From Bodo saltans (Eukaryota; Euglenozoa; Kinetoplastea; Eubodonida; Bodonidae): DNA of 41,107 nt. Below are positions 36,114 through 41,107 of the stretch, piece after piece. The DNA is taken from assembly GCA_001460835.1 (NCBI GenBank), contig CYKH01001743.1, positions 52,677 to 93,783 on the forward strand, read 5' to 3'. A program made the position numbers and the translations under genes. How positions within the stretch are numbered: position 1 is the stretch's first letter; every line of letters starts with the position of its first letter. The notes beneath the pieces are model-generated. The model had not been told where the DNA came from. It was given only the letters and a program-made list of their open reading frames with translations, and made no database searches.

Positions 36114-38162
36114 ATGTCAAACGTGAGCCCCTCTCAGCAACCACTGCACGTGCAATACCCATCGCTCCCAGTGCCGCCTAAGAGTGGCAACACTGCCCCA
36201 TCCCAATCCGGTGCGAATGCCCCGTCTCTCGTCAAAATTCAGGACGGTAGAAAAATCTACACTGTAAGAGGTGTCACCTTCGAAGTGGACCAGCACTACG
36301 AATTGATCAAGGCGATTGGCCTCGGTGCGTATGGTTTGGTCTGCTCAGCATTAGATTTGCGGTACGTACCCGGTAGTGCATTTTATGACCAAGAGGAAGA
36401 CCACAGGGAGTCTCATGGCGGTATGATCATCAAGGAGCGTGGGGGGAGCAAGAAGCTCCACAAATACACGCCGCCTTCGTCTCGTGTGGGGAAGCAGGAG
36501 GCCGCTAGGAAGAGCAACCAAGATGACCCCCCAGCGGTCCTTGTGCCTTCGCTCCGCCACGATCCGTACGCGCGCGGTAAATTATCCAACAACCTGACCT
36601 CCCCGTACGTGGCCATCAAGAAAATCCCGAAGTTGTTCAACGACCTAGTGGACGGCAAGCGTGTCTTGCGCGAGGTCAAGATCCTTCAACACCTGAGAGG
36701 TCACGAAAATATTGTGCGCCTTCACGACCTTTTGTACCCCCGACAAAGCAAAGACACCTTCCGAGATTTGTACATTGTCACGGAACTGCTAGACACCGAC
36801 CTCCACCTAGTTCTCAAGTCTCGTCAACCTCTTGAAGAAGACCACCTGCGGTTTATCATTTACCAGCTGCTCAAGTCGCTCATCTTCACCCACAGCAGCG
36901 GGATCATTCATAGGGACCTGAAGCCGGGCAATCTTCTCCTTACAGGCAGCTGTGAATTGAAGGTGTGCGATTACGGCTTGGCACGTGGAGGATTCCCAAT
37001 ACCCATGCCGTCCAAGGATGATCCAACTGCTGCCGGTGGCACAGGTGGCAAGGCTCCCGGCTTGGCGTGCAGCACATCAGAAGGCACTCACTCGCTGGGC
37101 ACCACCACCACCAGTGGTAGCATGCTTGTGGCGAACAACAACCACCAGACTGCCTTCGTCGCCGCCTCTCCCATGATCGACCAATTGAACAAAAAGAATA
37201 ATGTAGGCGTGTCGTATGAAAAGTCCGTCGAGACACGCAACCTTGCCAACACCACTCCTGGCGGCACATCGATGAGCGGGAACCATCCAGCGATGGACCT
37301 CACGGACTACGTCATCACGCGGTACTATCGGCCCCCGGAGCTGCTCATTATGTCGCACTATGGTCACTCGGTAGATATTTGGTCAGTAGGATGCATCTTT
37401 GCAGAGATTTTGCTCCACAAACCTGTATTCCCGGGAAAGGACTACCTCTCCCAGCTGACGATGATCGCGCAGACTCCTGGCCTGCTTCATTTACCCAAGA
37501 CTCCTGAGCAGCTTGAGCAGTGCTTCGTTGGCGGAGCTGAGGGGAAGAATTATCTCAAAGATTTATTCTTTGGACGTGGCCGGAATAAGCGTGGGAACGG
37601 CAGCGGTTCGGATAGCCCTCAGTCAGAGTCTCCCGGAAGTGGCACGTTGCAAACGCCAAACAAGTCGAGCCCAGGAACCGGTGGACTTTCGCTCGACGCC
37701 CTTCGCACTCAACTGTTCGGCCCTGATGCGCATCGCTATGTGTCCGACGCTGCGATGACGTTCCTTGCCCCGGCATTGAGCTTCGATCCTGCAAAGCGTC
37801 CCACCGCCCTGCAGGCCCTTCGTCACCCATACTTCAGCAAAATGTACGCCGCAGAAGATGAAATTTGGAAAGACAACAACCAAACGCAATACAGCAAGTA
37901 CTCCAAGGAGCTCAGCGACGAGGAGGCCAGTGCACAGAAGCAGTATGAGTCTGAGGAGGAAGACCAAGGCGAGATGTGGGAGTTCGACCAGCGAGACTTG
38001 CAGGAGTCAGACTTGCGCAGTCTTTTCTGGGGGGAGATTGAGCGAGCGCAACGTCGGCGACAACGCTTTGCAAAGGCAGGCACGGTGATCGCGAAAGGCG
38101 GAGAGCCTGCATCTCCAACGGTGTCTCCTGGGGCCCGCACTATTTCCCCTGGCAAGCGCTAG
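36114..38162 (+). CDS. MAP kinase (TDY type) with three large insertions
   Basis: This is a serine/threonine kinase of the MAPK group, 682 residues against the usual 350-450. It has the glycine loop GLGAYG (~69-74), the VAIKK lysine (~166-170), HRDLKPGN (265-272) and DYG (286-288, replacing the usual DFG). It also has the activation motif TDY (397-399) followed by TRYYRPPELL, and SVDIWSVGCIFAE. Three insertions lie within the kinase fold: ~80 residues between the glycine loop and the catalytic lysine, ~100 residues in the activation segment before TDY, and ~50 residues rich in G, S and P before the last helices. A C-terminal tail of ~80 residues is acidic, then basic with SPG motifs. TDY MAPKs occur in kinetoplastids, plants and other protists. 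The kinase looks catalytically complete. Confidence 0.9.
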   Translation: MSNVSPSQQPLHVQYPSLPVPPKSGNTAPSQSGANAPSLVKIQDGRKIYTVRGVTFEVDQHYELIKAIGLGAYGLVCSALDLRYVPGSAFYDQEEDHRESHGGMIIKERGGSKKLHKYTPPSSRVGKQEAARKSNQDDPPAVLVPSLRHDPYARGKLSNNLTSPYVAIKKIPKLFNDLVDGKRVLREVKILQHLRGHENIVRLHDLLYPRQSKDTFRDLYIVTELLDTDLHLVLKSRQPLEEDHLRFIIYQLLKSLIFTHSSGIIHRDLKPGNLLLTGSCELKVCDYGLARGGFPIPMPSKDDPTAAGGTGGKAPGLACSTSEGTHSLGTTTTSGSMLVANNNHQTAFVAASPMIDQLNKKNNVGVSYEKSVETRNLANTTPGGTSMSGNHPAMDLTDYVITRYYRPPELLIMSHYGHSVDIWSVGCIFAEILLHKPVFPGKDYLSQLTMIAQTPGLLHLPKTPEQLEQCFVGGAEGKNYLKDLFFGRGRNKRGNGSGSDSPQSESPGSGTLQTPNKSSPGTGGLSLDALRTQLFGPDAHRYVSDAAMTFLAPALSFDPAKRPTALQALRHPYFSKMYAAEDEIWKDNNQTQYSKYSKELSDEEASAQKQYESEEEDQGEMWEFDQRDLQESDLRSLFWGEIERAQRRRQRFAKAGTVIAKGGEPASPTVSPGARTISPGKR

Positions 38163-38405
38163 AGAAAAAAAAGGGGAGAGAATTATTCTTCTGCATTGCA
38201 TGTAGCACCCCCAAACAACAGACCTGTATGAATATTGTGCTGAACGGCACCGGAAAAGAAAAGTGCTCGCCGTGCACATTGACGAAGACGACAAAACAAA
38301 AAAAAAAAATACAAATCAAATCAAGGGTGAAAAGATCTAGAGGAGTATGCGCCACCCCATCTACACTTACGACACTTTGCCAATATCGCTGACCGAACCT
38401 GCATC

Positions 38406-38406
<1 letters not shown>

Positions 38407-38441
<35 letters not shown>
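38407..38441 (+). repeat. (CAA)n microsatellite
   Basis: About 11.7 perfect copies of CAA lie outside any supported gene. Confidence 0.95.
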
Positions 38442-38920
38442 CGCACCCTGCACATCACACACACAATGTTTGTATATTGGAAAAGAGGCCCTATGGTGCA
38501 CATCCACACAAAAAAACGCTGCATGCATCGGAACATACGAGATAGAGTGGAGGGAGCGAGGAAGCGACGACACGTGACGCGGAGAGATTGATGCCAAAGC
38601 AAATAAACACACGAAATCGATTTCTCGCAAGTGGCGACATCGACAAACAAAAAAAATAATCGATCGTGTGCTGCAACGACAGAGAGTAGAGATGACGAGC
38701 AGAATTTCAACTTAGACAAAGATGAAGTTGGGCATAACTGCAGAGAAAAGCTGATCACGAGAAAACCCACGGAGGAATTTTTGGCGATCCAAGGTACTAC
38801 TTGCATTTGTGAAGTGACAGTGATGCGCGCTGTGCTGTGTAGTCTACTTGAGAGGGGTTTGTAGAAAGCGGGGAGCCTCACAGTACTAATGCCACCTTTG
38901 CGTTCAATGATTACCAGTGC

Positions 38921-38982
38921 TCTCGCTCTCTCTCTCTCTCTCGCCTTCTCTCGTGTATCCTCCATTTTTTTCTTTTTTTTAG
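38921..38982 (+). promoter_or_regulatory. (CT)n plus poly-T acceptor-like tract without an assigned gene
   Basis: (CT)8-9 at 38926-38942, then TTTTTTCTTTTTTTTAG, puts an AG at 38981-38982 after almost 60 bases of mainly pyrimidine. It is one of the strongest acceptor-like sites in the window. The first ATG afterwards is at 38993. Confidence 0.5.
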
Positions 38983-38992
38983 GGCCTCGCCG

Positions 38993-39151
38993 ATGAGCAG
39001 TGCACTCCACGGGCAACGAATGAAAATTACTTTTCACCTTGTGTTGCCTCGCATTCGTATCTCTCTTCTCACCAAGCATTCCCCACACATCTCCTTCCAC
39101 ACTTCAATTTTGTTTTTTGCTTTTCTGACGTTTTTACTTTGTGCAGAATAA
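38993..39151 (+). CDS. Possible 52-codon ORF with hydrophobic tail (doubtful)
   Basis: This is the first ATG after the strong acceptor at 38982. It encodes 52 residues, a basic N-terminal half and a hydrophobic end (SILFFAFLTFLLCAE) that would suit a tail anchor. However, the hydrophobic end is encoded by T-rich DNA that looks like the next pyrimidine tract, so chance is the simpler explanation. No homology is recognised. Confidence 0.15.
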   Translation: MSSALHGQRMKITFHLVLPRIRISLLTKHSPHISFHTSILFFAFLTFLLCAE

Positions 39152-39264
39152 AATTTTCGATGTTCGAAAGGATTTGAGCAGAAAGAGTTTTAGCAGCATC
39201 TGTGCGTGTTACTTGTGCCACAATAAATTCGTTACCCCCAACGCAAATTTGTTGCACCGTTTCA

Positions 39265-39615
39265 ATGCATAACGCTGGTAAGCAAGAAATGCCGTCCAAT
39301 CGGCGTCGATCAGAGAAAAAAAGTGCAAAAAAAACACACACACCAACTGTATTCTTTTATGACCGTAACAATCAAAAAAGATGTGGACCGCCAAGAGGAA
39401 TGACTGGGTGGTTTTGGGCGCAAAATGATAGAGGGCTTTTTAACTCGCACAAAGGGTGTCGTTTTGTGCGAGGAGGAGGAAAAATAAACCCTTTTGAAGA
39501 TTCGACTGCCACCTCCTGTCTTCGTCTTCGTCATCCACAATCTACTACCATCTTCTATTGTTTTCCCCTCGCGTGCGTTTCTTTTGCTTTTTTTTTTCTT
39601 TTCGTGGGAGAATAA
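39265..39615 (+). CDS. Possible 116-codon ORF (doubtful)
   Basis: This frame lies downstream of the acceptor-like AG at 39145-39146 and opens at the ATG at 39265. The N-terminus is basic (RRRSEKKSAKK), the middle contains KRCGPPRGMTGWFW and FNSHKGCRFVRGGGK, and the C-terminus is hydrophobic and encoded by T-rich DNA. A 5-codon frame (ATG at 39160) precedes it. I recognise no family. It may be only leader or spacer sequence. Confidence 0.2.
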   Translation: MHNAGKQEMPSNRRRSEKKSAKKTHTPTVFFYDRNNQKRCGPPRGMTGWFWAQNDRGLFNSHKGCRFVRGGGKINPFEDSTATSCLRLRHPQSTTIFYCFPLACVSFAFFFLFVGE

Positions 39616-40382
39616 CAGTGGCGACGGAGATCTTTTTTGACCAGAACAGGGTGGATGGAATAATAATAAAAAAAAGATGAAGAAGAATCTTCGCGAGCGG
39701 TCACATTTCGACATGAATCGCTGATCATCACACTGTTGCCAACAGCGGTAGTACCGTGTGTTGGACGGACACGTGTTCAGACGTTTTTGTTGTCGGAAGG
39801 GTTGTTTATTTCCACCACACCTATGATGTGCACGCTAGACACTCGCACACTCAAAACCTAAATTTGGCGTTTATCTTTCCCTTTCTCCGCCTCTCTCATC
39901 TTTTTCACTTCCCCAATAATGAACACACATACACACTCTGTGCGACGGAGCGCGAGAGTCGTGATTGTGAGGCCACAGACTGAAGCAAAGGACAAAGAAA
40001 GAAGCAAAAGCGCAGTAGCCTGCAGTGGGGCTGCGACACATGACAAAGCCAAACAAAATTGCGCACCACACGAGTACCTTTATCGAACACACAAAAAAGT
40101 GTCTAGACAACGAAACAAACCATACCATACACACAACAACAACAAACAACACAATCAAGAGAAGAAAACACACAAGTGAAGGGGATTTTTTAAAAACTCT
40201 ACACGCTCTCCCTCCTCCCAAATAGCACACACAAAACCCAAACGCAACACTCATCGCCACACACGCCTCTCCTCCTCTCCCTTCTAGCAATCCACACACA
40301 CACAAAAAAACAAACACAAAACAACAACAACCAAAACGTACAACACGATGACTACAATACCAAGAAACCAAATTGAAGTGTA

Positions 40383-40442
40383 ACCTTTGTTTTGCGTTTC
40401 TGCTGAAGCTTTATTCTTGCCTTTCTTTGCTTTTCAATTCAG
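40383..40442 (+). promoter_or_regulatory. Trans-splice acceptor for the BART-domain gene
   Basis: A 55-base T/C-rich tract ends in TTTTCAATTCAG, AG at 40441-40442, leaving a 21-base A-rich leader before the ATG at 40464. It is the clearest textbook-type acceptor next to a gene in this window. Confidence 0.7.
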
Positions 40443-40463
40443 AAACCAAAACCAAAAGCAAAA

Positions 40464-40883
40464 ATGTCTGTTCCCAAAGAGCAGTTGATCAGCTCCGTCA
40501 TGGAGTGGGCGTTTCTGTCCGATACCGGGATTGCGGCGCGCATCGAAGAATTTGCGGGGAGCTACTGCGCGTACTTTGAGTACATCGCCGAGCCTTCTCT
40601 TGATGAGGGGGCAGAGAATCGACTGGTGTACACTCAAATCTATCAAACATTCCAACAATTATTTGAGACGGAACTTAGCAACTTCTTAGCGCAGTACGGC
40701 TGGACGAGCGAGCAGTTTGTCGCCACCTGCCAGGAGGAGTTAGAGAAGGAGGAGGACAACGACAAGTGGGGCAGTGTGTTTGAGATTATCGTATCGCTCA
40801 CAGACTACAATATTTTCAAGAGCATGATGCTGGATATGAAAAGGCGGCATCCCACGCTCGAGCCTCCACCACCACAGCAGTAA
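40464..40883 (+). CDS. ARL2BP: BART-domain protein, ARL2BP-like
   Basis: This 139-residue protein is one BART domain, an all-helical fold that binds ARL2/ARL3-type GTPases. Landmarks are ENRLVYTQIYQTFQQLFE, matching the family's 'ENKLxYTxIFxEY', and VFEIIVSLTDYNIFKSMMLD, matching 'IFDMLLTFTDFLAFKEMFLD' of ARL2BP. The second match favours ARL2BP over the related CFAP36. ARL2BP acts in ciliary/flagellar protein traffic and at the basal body, and has mitochondrial roles in animals. The length suits ARL2BP (163 in human) with a shorter C-terminus, ending in a proline/glutamine tail. The ATG is fixed by the acceptor 21 bases upstream. Confidence 0.85.
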   Translation: MSVPKEQLISSVMEWAFLSDTGIAARIEEFAGSYCAYFEYIAEPSLDEGAENRLVYTQIYQTFQQLFETELSNFLAQYGWTSEQFVATCQEELEKEEDNDKWGSVFEIIVSLTDYNIFKSMMLDMKRRHPTLEPPPPQQ

Positions 40884-41095
40884 CAACAACAGACTCCGTC
40901 CTCGAATGAGTTGATGCCTGTAGTCTCTCTCGGTGGATGAAAAGCTGAAAGATGTTTGTCAACGTATATTTCTTTTCCATTTGTATGTTGCCTAGCTCGT
41001 GGAACGCTCTCAAGTAGCAGCTCGACTGAAACGCTCAACGTTTTTTTTTTCGATGTCAATTGATTGCCGACCAAGCAAGAAAAGAACTCACCAAG

Positions 41096-41107
41096 ATGGG
41101 TAAGGAT
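41096..41107 (+). CDS. Start of a further gene, cut by the window edge
   Basis: The ATG at 41096 opens MGKD and runs off the window. It is preceded by a T10 run at 41041-41050 and AGs at 41074-41075 and 41094-41095, the usual start context here. An elongation factor 1-alpha (MGK...) start is possible, but four codons are too few to identify anything. Confidence 0.4.

Larger units (their letters stand above)
38163..40463. other. 2,301-base gene-poor gap before the BART-domain gene
   Basis: I find no gene I would call with confidence. It contains a (CAA)n repeat at 38407-38441, a (CT)n run at 38926-38942, two strong acceptor-like tracts ending at 38982 and 39146, weak short frames at 38993-39151 and 39265-39615, and an A/C-rich stretch at about 40060-40370. 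Long minus-strand frames at 39310-39714 and 39871-40371 are complements of A/C-rich DNA and read as runs of F, V, C and L. Confidence 0.55.

Noticed and set aside
39871-40371. Minus-strand frame of 166 codons rich in F, V, C and L, suggesting a membrane protein
   Set aside because: It is the complement of A/C-rich low-complexity DNA and lacks charged loops or a plausible leader.

Overview
The window reads as nuclear DNA of a flagellated protist, most likely a kinetoplastid, and a free-living bodonid such as Bodo saltans is the best guess. The reasons are as follows. Every supported gene lies on the + strand. None needs an intron, including a dynein heavy chain of about 14 kb. Many start codons sit just downstream of a pyrimidine-rich tract ending in AG, which is the pattern of spliced-leader trans-splicing of a polycistronic transcript. 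The set of flagellar and housekeeping genes fits. No spliced-leader gene is present, so the species is an inference.

Layout. 1-180: a 51-bp tandem repeat running off the left edge. 265-10713: a compact block holding a RanBP2-type zinc-finger protein, an unrecognised 624-residue protein, an ataxin-10 domain protein, a coiled-coil protein and exportin-7. 11066-13522: three small genes (a cysteine-rich protein, a secreted thioredoxin-fold protein without CXXC, and a basic unknown). 14211-16133: a two-RRM protein with a Q/H-rich tail, followed by a 2-kb gene-poor gap. 18126-20273: ribosomal protein eL42 and chaperonin subunit CCT6. 21513-35513: an outer-arm dynein heavy chain of the beta (DNAH9/11/17) class. 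36114-38162: a MAP kinase with large insertions. After a further 2.3-kb gap come an ARL2BP-like BART protein (40464-40883) and the first four codons of another gene at the right edge.

The most striking observation is inside the dynein gene. As written, the reading frame is destroyed between about 23265 and 23585. If each base of that stretch is replaced by its complement WITHOUT reversing the order, the same frame opens through all 107 codons and reads as the missing dynein tail, joining the flanks exactly in frame. The true reverse complement does not do this. DNA strands are antiparallel, so no natural inversion gives this result. It is almost certainly a data-processing or deliberate edit, and the locus is best annotated as one gene of about 4,666 codons.

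Themes. Dynein, the BART protein and perhaps the coiled-coil protein point to the flagellum. eL42, CCT6 and dynein share very strong codon bias: about 2,050 consecutive dynein codons contain no TTA, CTA or TCA. The genes in the first 10 kb look less biased. Control appears to be post-transcriptional, through UTRs, splice acceptors and RNA-binding proteins. I saw no promoters, tRNAs, CRISPR arrays or convincing transposons.
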